From assembly GCA_934351255.1 (NCBI GenBank), contig CAKRJH010000011.1:28363-92362 (forward strand): DNA of 64,000 nt, in the 5' to 3' direction. Source of the stretch: an uncultured Lachnospiraceae bacterium (lineage in GTDB: Bacteria; Bacillota; Clostridia; Lachnospirales; Lachnospiraceae). The first letter of the stretch is position 1; each line of letters opens with the position of its first letter. The notes beneath the pieces are model-generated. The model had not been told where the DNA came from. It saw nothing but the letters and a program-made list of their open reading frames with translations, and searched no databases. The position numbers and the translations under genes were made by a program. Positions 24,333-32,756 of this stretch are shown in pieces.

Positions 24333-26111
24333 CTATTCTGCATCTAATTTTGTATTCTCTCTGCCGGTAACAGTAACATCGTCATCGCATGACAGTTCTT
24401 CCAGTTCTGTGTTTTTACTCACATCCAGACTGGTCAGCTGATTATTCTTACAATACAAAGAAGTCAGCGCTGTATTCTGACTCACATTCAAACTTTTCAG
24501 ATTGTTTCTCCCACAATCCAAATAGTCTAGCACTGTATTCTTACTCACATCCAAGCTACTCAGCTGGTTGTCAGCGCAATCCAACTCAGTCAGCGCTGTA
24601 TTCTTGCTCGCATCCAAGCTACTCAACTCGTTATTAGCACACTGCAACGCAGTCAGCACTGTATTCTTACTCACATCCAAGCTACTCAGCTGGTTGTCAG
24701 CGCAATTCAAATACGTCAGCGCTATATTCTTACTCACATCTAAATTGCTCAACTCGTTGTAATCGCACTTCAAATACGTCAGCGCTGTATTCTTACTCAC
24801 ATCCAAACTGCTCAACTCGTTGTCAGCGCAATTCAAATCAGTCAGCGCTGTATTCTTACTCACATCCAAGCTGCTCAGATCGTTTGCATAACAAGCCAAA
24901 TCAGTCAGCGCTGTATTCACACTCACATCCAATCTGCTCAGATCGTTTGCACCGCACTCCAAATCAGTCAGCGCTGTATTCTTACTCACATCCAGGCTGC
25001 TCAACTGATTTCCACCGCAACTCAAATCGGTCAGCGCTGTATTCTTGCTCACGTCCAAGTTGCTCAGCTCATTATTACAACAATTCAAATAGTCTAGCGC
25101 TGTATTCTTACTCACATCCAAACTGCTCAACTCGCTGTAATCGCAATTCAAATACGTCAGCGCTGTATTCACACTCACATCCAAACTGCTCAACTCGTTG
25201 AAACTGCAATCCAACTTAGTCAGCGCTGTATTCACACTCACATCCAAACTGCTTAACTGGTTACTATTACATTTCAAATACGTTAGCGCTGTATTCACAC
25301 TCACATCCAAACTTCTCAGATTGTTTCTCCCACAATCCAAATACGTCAGTGCTGTATTCTTACTCACATCCAGACTGCTTAACTGGTTCCCCTCACAAGC
25401 CAACTCAGTCAGCGCTGTATTCTTACTCACATCCAGACTGCTTAGTTCGTTACGAATACAATTCAGATGAGTTAATGAATCTAATCCCGAAACACTTAAT
25501 TCACCCTGCAAAGCCTTAGTATCCCAATCTATAGATACCAATCTGCCATCTTCCCATTTATATTGGTAACTATCCAAATCCTCACTTACAGTAGCTCCTT
25601 TTCCCCTTTGCTCCTGAATGATTTTCCGTAAAATCGCGACATCATTTTCATTTTTACCATCAGGTGCTGAGGTTACACTTGGATCCTGTGTTACGTCCGG
25701 TCCGTTTGTTACATCGGGATTCTGTGTTGGTACCGGGCTATTGGTTACACCCGGAGTTCCTGTCACGCCCGGTGCGCTCTCTCCCTTTACAATGACAGTA
25801 CAGGTATATTTTTTCGTTCCGGCTTTCACTTGCACCTTTGCTTTTCCTTCTTTGACCGCCGTGATCGTGACACTGTTCTTCTTTTTGTTTTTGATCTGTA
25901 TGTATTTTTTGCCCGTAACGATCTTCCACGCTGTCTTTTTCTTGTTATTTTTCAGAGTTACTTTCTTGCTCATTCCCACTTCGAGCGTGATCTTTTTGCT
26001 GCTCAATTTCACCTTTTGAGCTGCCTGAGTCTGCTGTGCAGGCACTCCTGTCAGCACCATGGCAGTGGCAAGCATTCCCGCCAGGTATTTTTTGTAAATT
26101 TTCTTTTTCAT
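24333..26111 (-). CDS. Secreted leucine-rich-repeat protein B (17 repeats)
   Basis: A 592-residue exported protein. Signal peptide residues 1-31 (LAGMLATAMVLTGVPAQQ), a lysine-rich Ig-like (Big_2 type) domain about 32-110, a Pro/Thr linker about 112-155 (NPDVTNGPDVTQDPSV), a capping region about 158-223, then 16 full 21-residue leucine-rich repeats and a partial 17th (224-575) with consensus LDVSKNTALTxLxCxxNxLSS, and a short acidic tail. This repeat type is common in surface proteins of gut Firmicutes and Bacteroidetes and usually binds proteins or glycans. No LPXTG anchor is visible. ATG at 26111 has GGGAG 7 nt upstream. It is a tandem duplicate of the gene at 26282-27688. Confidence 0.88.
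   Translation of the reverse strand: MKKKIYKKYLAGMLATAMVLTGVPAQQTQAAQKVKLSSKKITLEVGMSKKVTLKNNKKKTAWKIVTGKKYIQIKNKKKNSVTITAVKEGKAKVQVKAGTKKYTCTVIVKGESAPGVTGTPGVTNSPVPTQNPDVTNGPDVTQDPSVTSAPDGKNENDVAILRKIIQEQRGKGATVSEDLDSYQYKWEDGRLVSIDWDTKALQGELSVSGLDSLTHLNCIRNELSSLDVSKNTALTELACEGNQLSSLDVSKNTALTYLDCGRNNLRSLDVSVNTALTYLKCNSNQLSSLDVSVNTALTKLDCSFNELSSLDVSVNTALTYLNCDYSELSSLDVSKNTALDYLNCCNNELSNLDVSKNTALTDLSCGGNQLSSLDVSKNTALTDLECGANDLSRLDVSVNTALTDLACYANDLSSLDVSKNTALTDLNCADNELSSLDVSKNTALTYLKCDYNELSNLDVSKNIALTYLNCADNQLSSLDVSKNTVLTALQCANNELSSLDASKNTALTELDCADNQLSSLDVSKNTVLDYLDCGRNNLKSLNVSQNTALTSLYCKNNQLTSLDVSKNTELEELSCDDDVTVTGRENTKLDAE
24387..25442 (-). repeat. 63-bp tandem repeats coding for the LRR array of protein B
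   Basis: Sixteen full 63-bp units and one partial unit, each encoding one 21-residue leucine-rich repeat. Many units share the same 20-nt DNA core (TATTCTTACTCACATCCAA on the plus strand), so the array has been kept similar at DNA level and can expand or contract by recombination or slippage. Confidence 0.9.
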
Positions 26112-26197
26112 TGGTTTTCTCCCATTCTGCCGCCCCCCGATGATATTGATCATGCAGGCTGTGGCGTGCTTTCTTTTTTATAGCAAATGTTATTCTC

Positions 26198-26254
26198 AGT
26201 ATATACTACTTTATGATATAAGTAAAGCGGACTGCGACCGGAGTCACAATCCGC
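26198..26254 (-). repeat. Terminator-promoter module, copy 2 (before LRR protein B)
   Basis: The same arrangement as copy 1: hairpin at 26227-26254, -35 TTTACT (complement of 26221-26226), 17 nt, -10 TATACT (complement of 26198-26203). Homology with copy 1 continues outward into the 3' ends of both LRR genes, as expected for a tandem duplication of gene plus module. Confidence 0.75.
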
Positions 26255-26281
26255 AAATGGAAAGATATAGTTATATATCTA

Positions 26282-27688
26282 TTATCTTAATTTTGTATTC
26301 TCTCTGCCGGTAACAGTAACATCGTCATCGCATGACAGTTCTTCCAGTTTTGTGTTCTTACTCACATCCAGACTGGTCAGCTGGTTACCTCTACAACACA
26401 AAGACGTCAGCGCTGTGTTCTTACTCACATCCAAACTGCTTAGCTGGCTCTGATCACAATCCAACGTAGTCAGCGCCATATTCTTACTCACGTCCAAGCT
26501 GCCCAACTCGTTACTACCACAATACAACTCAGTCAGTGCTGTGTTCTTACTCACATCCAAACTGCTTAACCGGTTATTATGACACTCCAACTCCGTCAGC
26601 GCTGTATTCTGACTCACGTCCAGGCTGCTCAGCTGATTCCAACTACACCTTAAAGAAGTCAGCACTATGTTCTTACTCACATCCAAACTGCTTAACTCGT
26701 TTTCATAACAATTCAACTCCGTCAGCGCTGTATTCTTACTCACATCCAGACTGCTTAGCTGGTTTCCCTCACACCCCAGCTCAGTCAACAATGTATTCTG
26801 TCTCACATCCAAACTGCTTAACCGGTTATCAAAACAATACAACATAGTCAGCACCATATTCTTACTCACGTCCAAGCTGCCCAGCTCGTTCCTACCACAA
26901 TACAACTCAGTCAATGCTATATTCTGACTCACATCCAAACCGCTCAACTGGTTATCCCAACACTCCAGATAAGTCAATGAATCCAGTCCCGAAAGACTCA
27001 ATTCTCCTTGCAAATTCTTCTCCTCCCATGAAATAGCTACCAATCTACCATCCTCCCATTTGTATTGGTAACTATCTAAATCCTCACTTACGTCTGCTCC
27101 TTTTCCCCTTTGTTCCTGAATAATTTTCCGTAAAACCGCGACATCATTTTCATTTTTACCATCAGGTGCCGAGGTTACACTTGGATCCTGTGTTGATGCC
27201 GGTCTGTTGGTTACACCCGGATTTTGTGTCGGTGTTGGTCTGTTGGTTGTCGCACCCGGATTCTGTGTTGATACCGGGCTATTGGTCACAGCCGGAGTCC
27301 GTGTTGGGATTGGGCTTTGGGTTACACCCGGAGTTCCTGTCACACCCGGTGCGCTCTCTCCCTTTACAATGACAGTACAGGTATATTTTTTCGTTCCGGC
27401 TTTCACCTGCACCTTTGCTTTTCCTTCTTTGACCGCCGTGATCGTGACACTGTTCTTCTTTTTGTTTTTTATCTGTATGTATTTTTTTCCCGTAACGATC
27501 TTCCACGTCGTCTTTTTCTTGTTATTTTTTAGAGTTACTTTCTTGCTCATTCCCACTTCAAGCGTGATCTTTTTGCTGCTCAATTTCACCTTTTTAGCCG
27601 CCTGGGTCTGCTGTGCAGGTACTCCTGTCAGCACCATGGCAGTGGCAAGCATTCCTGCCAGGTATTTTTTGTACATTTTCTTTTTCAT
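26282..27688 (-). CDS. Secreted leucine-rich-repeat protein A (10 repeats)
   Basis: A 468-residue paralogue of the next gene. The first 120 residues (signal peptide and Lys-rich Ig-like domain) are almost identical to protein B. The Pro/Thr linker is longer (about 112-178, with TQNPGATTNRPTPTQNPGVT), and the LRR array (249-453) has only 9 full repeats plus one partial. Both proteins end in the same CDDDVTVTGRENTKL tail. The near-identical ends with a variable middle show recent tandem duplication followed by change in repeat number. Likely a surface or secreted binding protein; the ligand is unknown. Confidence 0.88.
   Translation of the reverse strand: MKKKMYKKYLAGMLATAMVLTGVPAQQTQAAKKVKLSSKKITLEVGMSKKVTLKNNKKKTTWKIVTGKKYIQIKNKKKNSVTITAVKEGKAKVQVKAGTKKYTCTVIVKGESAPGVTGTPGVTQSPIPTRTPAVTNSPVSTQNPGATTNRPTPTQNPGVTNRPASTQDPSVTSAPDGKNENDVAVLRKIIQEQRGKGADVSEDLDSYQYKWEDGRLVAISWEEKNLQGELSLSGLDSLTYLECWDNQLSGLDVSQNIALTELYCGRNELGSLDVSKNMVLTMLYCFDNRLSSLDVRQNTLLTELGCEGNQLSSLDVSKNTALTELNCYENELSSLDVSKNIVLTSLRCSWNQLSSLDVSQNTALTELECHNNRLSSLDVSKNTALTELYCGSNELGSLDVSKNMALTTLDCDQSQLSSLDVSKNTALTSLCCRGNQLTSLDVSKNTKLEELSCDDDVTVTGRENTKLR
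26330..26944 (-). repeat. 63-bp tandem repeats coding for the LRR array of protein A
   Basis: Nine full units and one partial unit of 63 bp, homologous to those of protein B but more divergent between units (for example LDVRQNTLL and LDVSQNIAL variants). Confidence 0.88.
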
Positions 27689-27772
27689 TGGTTTCCTCCC
27701 ATTCTGCCAAGCCCAAAGCTGTTGATTTTACAGGGTTTGGCCATCGTTCATTTTATAGCAAGCGTTATTTTT

Positions 27773-27829
27773 AGTATATACTACTTTATGATATAAGTAA
27801 AGCGGACTGCGACTGGAGTCGCAATCCGG
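27773..27829 (-). repeat. Terminator-promoter module, copy 3 (before LRR protein A)
   Basis: It has the same -35/-10 pair (complement of 27796-27801 and 27773-27778, 17 nt apart). Its hairpin is the most stable of the three: CGGACTGCGAC / GTCGCAATCCG with one mismatch and a TGGA loop. No LRR gene precedes it, so here the hairpin has no obvious upstream gene to terminate, which favours an added regulatory role. The rest of the 337-nt gap holds the fic promoter. Confidence 0.75.
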
Positions 27830-27949
27830 ATCGGCCAATACATTTTCTGCGTAAAGACAGCGGTCTTTCTCTCTGTATTTTCTTTTTTCGACATTTTTCA
27901 CAAAATGACTCTTTTGTAAAATTTCTCTCCTGATAATTTTCAGCATAAA

Positions 27950-27994
27950 TTGTTTTTCTGAAATTTCTATGTTAAAATAGACTCAGAAATTTCA
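27950..27994 (+). promoter_or_regulatory. fic promoter with a 10-bp inverted repeat across the -10 box
   Basis: TTGTTT at 27950-27955, 17 nt, TAAAAT at 27973-27978. A perfect inverted repeat, TGAAATTTCT (27959-27968) and AGAAATTTCA (27985-27994) with 16 nt between, brackets the -10 box. This is an operator-like layout; binding by the Fic protein's own C-terminal winged helix is an inference. Confidence 0.6.
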
Positions 27995-28025
27995 AGTTCC
28001 GTTTTTCGGAGGAAAGGAAACAATC

Positions 28026-29171
28026 ATGACAGATCGAGCAGGAACACTTGTGAGTAATTTATCCGGCGAAATGGCGTATAAATCCTTTCGGCCGACTCCG
28101 CTTCCACCAAATCCTCCTATTGAGGTATCTGGTGAGCTTCTCACAAAACTCATTGACGCAAACAAAAAAATAGCAACTCTTGAAGGACTGTCCGAACGTA
28201 TACCAAACATGGGTCTTTTCGTTTCCATGTATGTTCGTAAAGAAGCACTGCTTTCCTCACAGATCGAAGGGACACAATGTACTCTCGAGGATATCCTGAA
28301 TCCCCATATTGACGTCAATACAAACCGGGATGTTTCTGATGTCGTCAACTATATTCGTGCGACCGAGTTTGCTCTTGAGCGGTTAAAAACACTGCCTCTG
28401 TGCAATCGTCTAATCAAGGAAACTCATGCTGTTCTCCTGGAAAATGCACGAGGGCAGGAAAAGAGCCCGGGGGAATTCCGCTATTCCCAAAACTGGATCG
28501 GTGGTCAGGGAAGTTCACTTAGGAATGCACGTTATATTCCACCAAACCCGGATGACATGTTAACAGCCATGTCAGATCTTGAAAAATATATCAATAGCGA
28601 GGATACTCTTGACCCATTGATCCAGGCGGCCTTAATTCACTATCAATTTGAAACAACACACCCTTTCCTTGATGGTAACGGACGTGTCGGGCGGCTTCTC
28701 ATCACCCTTTTCCTGATGGAAAAGGGGATTCTGTCGACTCCGGCTCTTTATATTTCTTATTACCTCAAGATGAATCGCATTGAATATTATGATCGTATGA
28801 CCCAAGTACGACGCACCGGTGATTACGAGCAGTGGATTTCTTTTTTCCTTCAGGCTTTTGCGGATTCTGCTGAGGATGCGATCCAGACAATCGATCGTCT
28901 TACTGCGTTACATGAGAAAACCCTAAAATTATTTGATACTCTGACCAAAAGGCAGCGCACCAGTGTCCTTAAAGTGTTTTCCTATTTGGAATCCAATCCT
29001 ATCATCGATATTCAAAAAACCGCTACATCTCTTGAATTATCGTACAACACAGTGTCGAAGGTGGTTTCCATCCTGATCGATAAAAAAATCTTGAAGCAGA
29101 CAGACAAATCTGGAAAGACAAAGATATATTCTTATACCGAATATCTCGATATTCTCCGCAAAGACACCTGA
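28026..29171 (+). CDS. Fic-family AMP-transferase with C-terminal winged helix
   Basis: A 381-residue protein. N-terminal Fic/DOC_N region, an inhibitory motif S77-x3-E81-G82 (SSQIEG) ahead of the core as in class II Fic proteins, the catalytic motif HPFLDGNGRVGR with His212, and a C-terminal winged helix (about 300-375, IQKTATSLELSYNTVSKVVS). Fic enzymes transfer AMP from ATP to hydroxyl groups of target proteins; class II forms are held inactive by the inhibitory Glu. The solitary gene (no antitoxin beside it) and own operator-like repeat suggest self-regulation. It is more AT-rich than the flanking operons. GGAAAGG precedes the ATG. Confidence 0.9.
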   Translation: MTDRAGTLVSNLSGEMAYKSFRPTPLPPNPPIEVSGELLTKLIDANKKIATLEGLSERIPNMGLFVSMYVRKEALLSSQIEGTQCTLEDILNPHIDVNTNRDVSDVVNYIRATEFALERLKTLPLCNRLIKETHAVLLENARGQEKSPGEFRYSQNWIGGQGSSLRNARYIPPNPDDMLTAMSDLEKYINSEDTLDPLIQAALIHYQFETTHPFLDGNGRVGRLLITLFLMEKGILSTPALYISYYLKMNRIEYYDRMTQVRRTGDYEQWISFFLQAFADSAEDAIQTIDRLTALHEKTLKLFDTLTKRQRTSVLKVFSYLESNPIIDIQKTATSLELSYNTVSKVVSILIDKKILKQTDKSGKTKIYSYTEYLDILRKDT

Positions 29172-29251
29172 CGGCCTGGCTGCTGCCCGAAAAGCATCGA
29201 AACCTTACTGTATTTTCGTGACATTTTTCAACTCCGGACATAAACCAAAGT

Positions 29252-30748
29252 TTACATCCTCTCAGCATCCTCGACACTGATCTCCTTCAAACTGAAATAG
29301 AACGTCGTTCCCTGCCCCTGCCTGCTCGTAACCTGCAGCGTCGATCCGTGCTTGGCTACGATCTCGTGGGCGATCATCAGCCCGAGGCCGGTGCCGCTCT
29401 CATTCTGTTTGAGTTTGGATTTGTAGAACTTCTCGAAGATATATGGAAGTTCCTCCTTGGAAATGCCGATGCCATGGTCTTCCACGGAAATCGTCAGCGA
29501 TTTCTTCTCCCTGCGCAGGCCGACCCGGATCGTGCTTCCTTCCTCGGAGAATTTCACGGCATTGTCCAGAAGGATCATCAGAGCCTGCTGCAGCCGCTGA
29601 TAATCTCCGAGAACCAGACATGGTTCATCGTATGGATTATCACAGACGACCGACACCTGTTTGGCGCGCGCCACCATGGCGCCGCTGCGGGTCGCTGCGT
29701 CCAGCAGTTCCGTCAGACTGATCGGTTCGCGGTCAATGACAAAATCCGGGTTCTGCATTTTGGACAGCGTGAACAGATCGCCGACCAACTGGTCGATACG
29801 GATACATTCCTGAAGCATGCGCTTATAATATTCGGTGACGGTGTCCTGATCGGTGATCAGCCCGTCAGACAATGTCTCGGTATAGCCGCGGATCACAGTG
29901 ATCGGTGTGCGCAGTTCATGCGAGACATTGGCAAAAAAGTCGCGCCTGGTTTTGTCGAGTGCTTCCTGTTCGGTCTGGGCACGGCGCAGCTTTCCGCTGA
30001 GGCGGTCCAGTGCCTGTTCCAGACGGCCGAGCTGGGAATTCGTATGGCCGGCCTGGATATCCTTGTAATGTCCGTTGGCCAACTGCATGATATGGAAATC
30101 GATGCGGTCCAGCGGGCCGGACAGTGAACGCGAAAGGAACATAGCCACCAGGGACGCAAGCAGCATGCCGGCCAGTGCACTGAAAAAGATCATGGAACGT
30201 CCCTGCTGAAGACCCATAGTCTGATTGTCCAGCATGCAGATCATCATAACCGCTCCACTCACCCGGTCAGAATCTTTCCGGGCATAAATGGGAAGCCCCA
30301 CACGGAGGATGGTCATGCCATATGTCTGATCATAGCTGGAGCTGTGTGCCTGCTCCCCCTGAAATGCCTTCTGAAGGATCTGAGTCATCTCTTTGGTGAT
30401 CGAGCCGGTTCCGGCGTTGGTATACTCAGAGGAAAGTGCATCCTCGCTGTCTTCATTGCTTACGATCCAGACATCCGTCTGCTCGGCGCTCTCCAGTTCC
30501 TCGATATAGCGGTTATATTTGCCAAATTGTGTCGGCTTCTCTGCGGTTGCAAACCGTGTCACACGTTTAGAAATTGACTCTCCCTGCTGTGTGAGCATGT
30601 TGATCTGACTGTCCAGATAGCTGGTCCGATACTGCTTCATAAAGATCATGCCGATCAGAATGGCCGTCAGAGTGGTCAGAAATACCATGGCCAGATAGAC
30701 GCGCACGGAAATATCATGTGTGCGCAGATATCGTAAAATTCGTTTCAT
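29252..30748 (-). CDS. Sensor histidine kinase (ResE/WalK-like layout)
   Basis: A 498-residue kinase with two membrane helices (about 17-38 and 186-206), an extracytoplasmic domain of about 145 residues, a HAMP domain (about 203-258), His277 in FFANVSHELRTPITVIRGY, and a HATPase domain with LDNAVKFSEEG and GTGLGLMIAHEIVAKHG. ATG at 30748 has GAGG 7 nt upstream. It follows its response regulator by 62 nt. The layout matches wall- or envelope-responsive kinases of Firmicutes; the signal is unknown. Confidence 0.9.
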   Translation of the reverse strand: MKRILRYLRTHDISVRVYLAMVFLTTLTAILIGMIFMKQYRTSYLDSQINMLTQQGESISKRVTRFATAEKPTQFGKYNRYIEELESAEQTDVWIVSNEDSEDALSSEYTNAGTGSITKEMTQILQKAFQGEQAHSSSYDQTYGMTILRVGLPIYARKDSDRVSGAVMMICMLDNQTMGLQQGRSMIFFSALAGMLLASLVAMFLSRSLSGPLDRIDFHIMQLANGHYKDIQAGHTNSQLGRLEQALDRLSGKLRRAQTEQEALDKTRRDFFANVSHELRTPITVIRGYTETLSDGLITDQDTVTEYYKRMLQECIRIDQLVGDLFTLSKMQNPDFVIDREPISLTELLDAATRSGAMVARAKQVSVVCDNPYDEPCLVLGDYQRLQQALMILLDNAVKFSEEGSTIRVGLRREKKSLTISVEDHGIGISKEELPYIFEKFYKSKLKQNESGTGLGLMIAHEIVAKHGSTLQVTSRQGQGTTFYFSLKEISVEDAERM

Positions 30749-30810
30749 CGTAATCCTCATTCCCGGATATTGTGTCACAGGGCGAGGAGAACTCCTCGCG
30801 GACGCCCGGG

Positions 30811-31512
30811 TTATGACTGCAGTTCAAATTTGTAACCGACTCCCCATACCGTCTTGATAGACCAGTTCGGGTGGTCAAAATGATCCAGTTTGGAGCGGAG
30901 TCTCTTGATGTGTGAGTCCACCGTGCGGGTGTCCCCATAGAAATCATATCCCCAGAGGATGTCCAGAAGATTGTCGCGGGTGTAGACACGGTTCGGATTG
31001 TGTGTCAGTGTCCACATCGTCTCAATCTCTCTTTTAGTCAGCGGAATCTGTTCTCCGTTGATCGTGAAACGGTATTCCTTGAGACTGACCGTGATATTGT
31101 CCAGGGAAAGGCACTCTGAATCACCCGGGTCTGTTGCGGCACTCTCCGGCTGTTTCATCCGCCGCAGGACGGCACGCAGCCTGGCCATGACCTCGCTGGG
31201 ACTGAACGGTTTGACAATGTAATCGTCTGCACCGATATCCAGCCCCATGATCTTGTCGTAATCCTCCCCTCGCGCCGTGATCAGGATGATCGGAACGCTG
31301 GACTGACTGCGAATGGACCGGCAGACCTCATAACCATCTTTCAGAGGCATCATGACGTCCAGAAGAATGGCCACCGGCGAATAGTCCTGAAACATCTCTT
31401 CGGCTTCCACACCATTTTGGGCAATGATCGGTTCGTATCCCTCTTTTTTGACATATACGGACAGGACATCTGTGATATCTTTATTGTCATCTGCAATTAA
31501 TACATAGTGCAT
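30811..31512 (-). CDS. OmpR-family response regulator
   Basis: A 233-residue regulator with a receiver domain (IADDNKDITDVL, phosphoacceptor Asp52 in LLDVMMPLKDGYE, Lys in IVKPFSPSE) and an OmpR winged helix (about 135-233) with LTKREIETMWTL and RTVDSHIKRLRSKLD. ATG at 31512 is supported by GAGGAG 7 nt upstream; the frame runs further but without a start signal. It is the first gene of a two-gene operon with the kinase. Confidence 0.92.
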   Translation of the reverse strand: MHYVLIADDNKDITDVLSVYVKKEGYEPIIAQNGVEAEEMFQDYSPVAILLDVMMPLKDGYEVCRSIRSQSSVPIILITARGEDYDKIMGLDIGADDYIVKPFSPSEVMARLRAVLRRMKQPESAATDPGDSECLSLDNITVSLKEYRFTINGEQIPLTKREIETMWTLTHNPNRVYTRDNLLDILWGYDFYGDTRTVDSHIKRLRSKLDHFDHPNWSIKTVWGVGYKFELQS

Positions 31513-31564
31513 AGGGGTGCTCCTCTCTTTTGTGCATACTTTGACATATTTGCGTGTTATGATT

Positions 31565-31593
31565 ATTGTATTAAGAACATTATCATATGTAAA
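31565..31593 (-). promoter_or_regulatory. Predicted promoter of the second two-component system
   Basis: On the minus strand: TTTACA, 17 nt, TACAAT (5 of 6 in each box), about 55 nt before the regulator's start codon. Confidence 0.6.
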
Positions 31594-31637
31594 TACGTGA
31601 AAAGTGTGGCAGATTTTGGAAAAATCGTCAGGCTGAC

Positions 31638-31666
31638 TTGCTTTTGCCACGAATGCCACGTATAGT
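31638..31666 (+). promoter_or_regulatory. Predicted promoter of the small Ig-like secreted protein
   Basis: TTGCTT, 17 nt, TATAGT, followed by about 110 nt of leader before ATG 31782. It diverges from the two-component promoter. Confidence 0.5.
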
Positions 31667-31781
31667 ATAACATGTTTCTTTGAAAACAGGGTGGAATGAG
31701 CAGAGAAAACACTCGGTGCCCGCGGGCCGGAGTGTGTCGTTATGAACCAGGATTTTTGAAAAATCCGGATTGGAGATGGAT

Positions 31782-32426
31782 ATGTTTCAAAGAGGAAAAA
31801 GAGGATTCCTTGCGATTTTGCTTGTCGTCAGCCTGTTATTTACCGGACAGGCGGCATCGGCATCCGATCGCGAAGACGGAGACGGATATTCGCTGAACAC
31901 ATATAACTGCCGGCTTCTGATCGGAGACAGCGCCAAATTGGAGGTGGACGGAGTCACCGACGAGGAAGTGACCTACAAGAGCAGCCGGGAAGAGGTCGCG
32001 CAGCTCTCCGACGAGAAAAAGGACGGCTGCCAGATCTCGGGAAAAGGCGTGGGTGTTTCCTACATCACGGTGAAGATCCGCAAGACCAATATGCTGATCT
32101 TTAAGACCACGGTAGCGACGCTCAAATGCAAGGTGAATGTAGCGCCACAGGCAGTCAGTGTTCATTTCGAGAAGAATCAGTACCGTCTCAGGGCAGGTAA
32201 GACCAAGAAACTGAAACTGACCCTGAAGCCGAGCATCACCACGGAGAAAGCGACTTTTACGAGTTCCGATGAGAATGTAGCGGTTGTGAGCAAAAACGGA
32301 AAGGTGACCGCCAAGGAAGAGGGAATCGCCTGGGTAACCGCTTCGATCCGCAACGGAGAGAAGGCGGTCTGCAAGATCGTTGTAAAGCCCCCGAAAGAGA
32401 ATTCCAAAAACAGCCGCGGATTGTGA
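31782..32426 (+). CDS. Secreted Ig-like (Big_2) domain protein
   Basis: A 214-residue exported protein: signal peptide (about 1-28, GFLAILLVVSLLFTGQAASA), a divergent Ig-like region (about 45-120), and a typical Big_2 domain (about 125-205) with SSDENVAVVSKNGKVTAK and EGIAWVTASI. The C-terminus is short and polar without an anchor. ATG at 31782 is chosen because GGAG lies 6 nt upstream (in-frame TTG 31770 and ATG 31776 are weaker). Ig-like domains of the same type sit in the GH5 enzyme and both LRR proteins nearby. Function unknown. Confidence 0.75.
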   Translation: MFQRGKRGFLAILLVVSLLFTGQAASASDREDGDGYSLNTYNCRLLIGDSAKLEVDGVTDEEVTYKSSREEVAQLSDEKKDGCQISGKGVGVSYITVKIRKTNMLIFKTTVATLKCKVNVAPQAVSVHFEKNQYRLRAGKTKKLKLTLKPSITTEKATFTSSDENVAVVSKNGKVTAKEEGIAWVTASIRNGEKAVCKIVVKPPKENSKNSRGL

Positions 32427-32461
32427 CTTTGATCCCCGGAAAATATTTACACAATTTTTAG

Positions 32462-32490
32462 TTGTATTTTACACTACAAATGAGTATACT
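32462..32490 (+). promoter_or_regulatory. Promoter of 6S RNA
   Basis: TTGTAT, 17 nt, TATACT; transcription would start near 32497. Confidence 0.8.
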
Positions 32491-32496
32491 ATATGT

Positions 32497-32692
32497 AAGA
32501 AAAAGATTTGCCTGAAGTGTTCGATACTCTTGTTATTTTGAACCTACACTTTTTTAAAGGGATTCCTATATTGTCGTTATGATATCAGGCCGCCTTGCAG
32601 CGGAAGGTTGATTTTCGGACTGCGGTTGCCCACCTAGCATTTGCTAGGACTCAAAATACAGGAACCGGCATTTTGGGTGCTTTATCGAAAAT
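32497..32692 (+). ncRNA. ssrS: 6S RNA
   Basis: A 196-nt non-coding gene with its own promoter and terminator. The 5' half has the segment TTTTGAACCTACAC followed by AAAGGGATTCCTAT, and the 3' half has GGTTGCCCACC, the hairpin CCTAGCA/TGCTAGG, then ACTCAAAATAC, GAACCGG and TTTTGGGTGCTTT, which I recognise as the arrangement of clostridial 6S RNA. The ends can pair through TTCGATA near 32522 and TATCGAA near 32685. 6S RNA mimics an open promoter and sequesters the housekeeping RNA polymerase. The identification is by memory of the family, not by a covariance search. Confidence 0.78.
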
Positions 32693-32727
32693 AAGCCAGC
32701 AGTTGATCTGCTGGCTTTTCTTTTTTC
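32693..32727 (+). terminator. Terminator of 6S RNA
   Basis: AAGCCAGCAG / CTGCTGGCTT with a 5-nt loop and a TTCTTTTTT tail, nearly the same as the tRNA-Trp terminator at 12999-13030. Confidence 0.9.
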
Positions 32728-32756
32728 ATATTCTGTTTTTGAGATACGTCAGATCA

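Noticed and set aside
24387..25442. Regular 63-bp repeats resembling a CRISPR or satellite array
   Set aside because: The units are in frame and encode 21-residue leucine-rich repeats of an exported protein; there are no unique spacers.
27728..27946. 72-codon minus-strand frame before LRR protein A
   Set aside because: It runs through the repeated promoter-hairpin module, has no plausible ribosome binding site and no protein-like composition.
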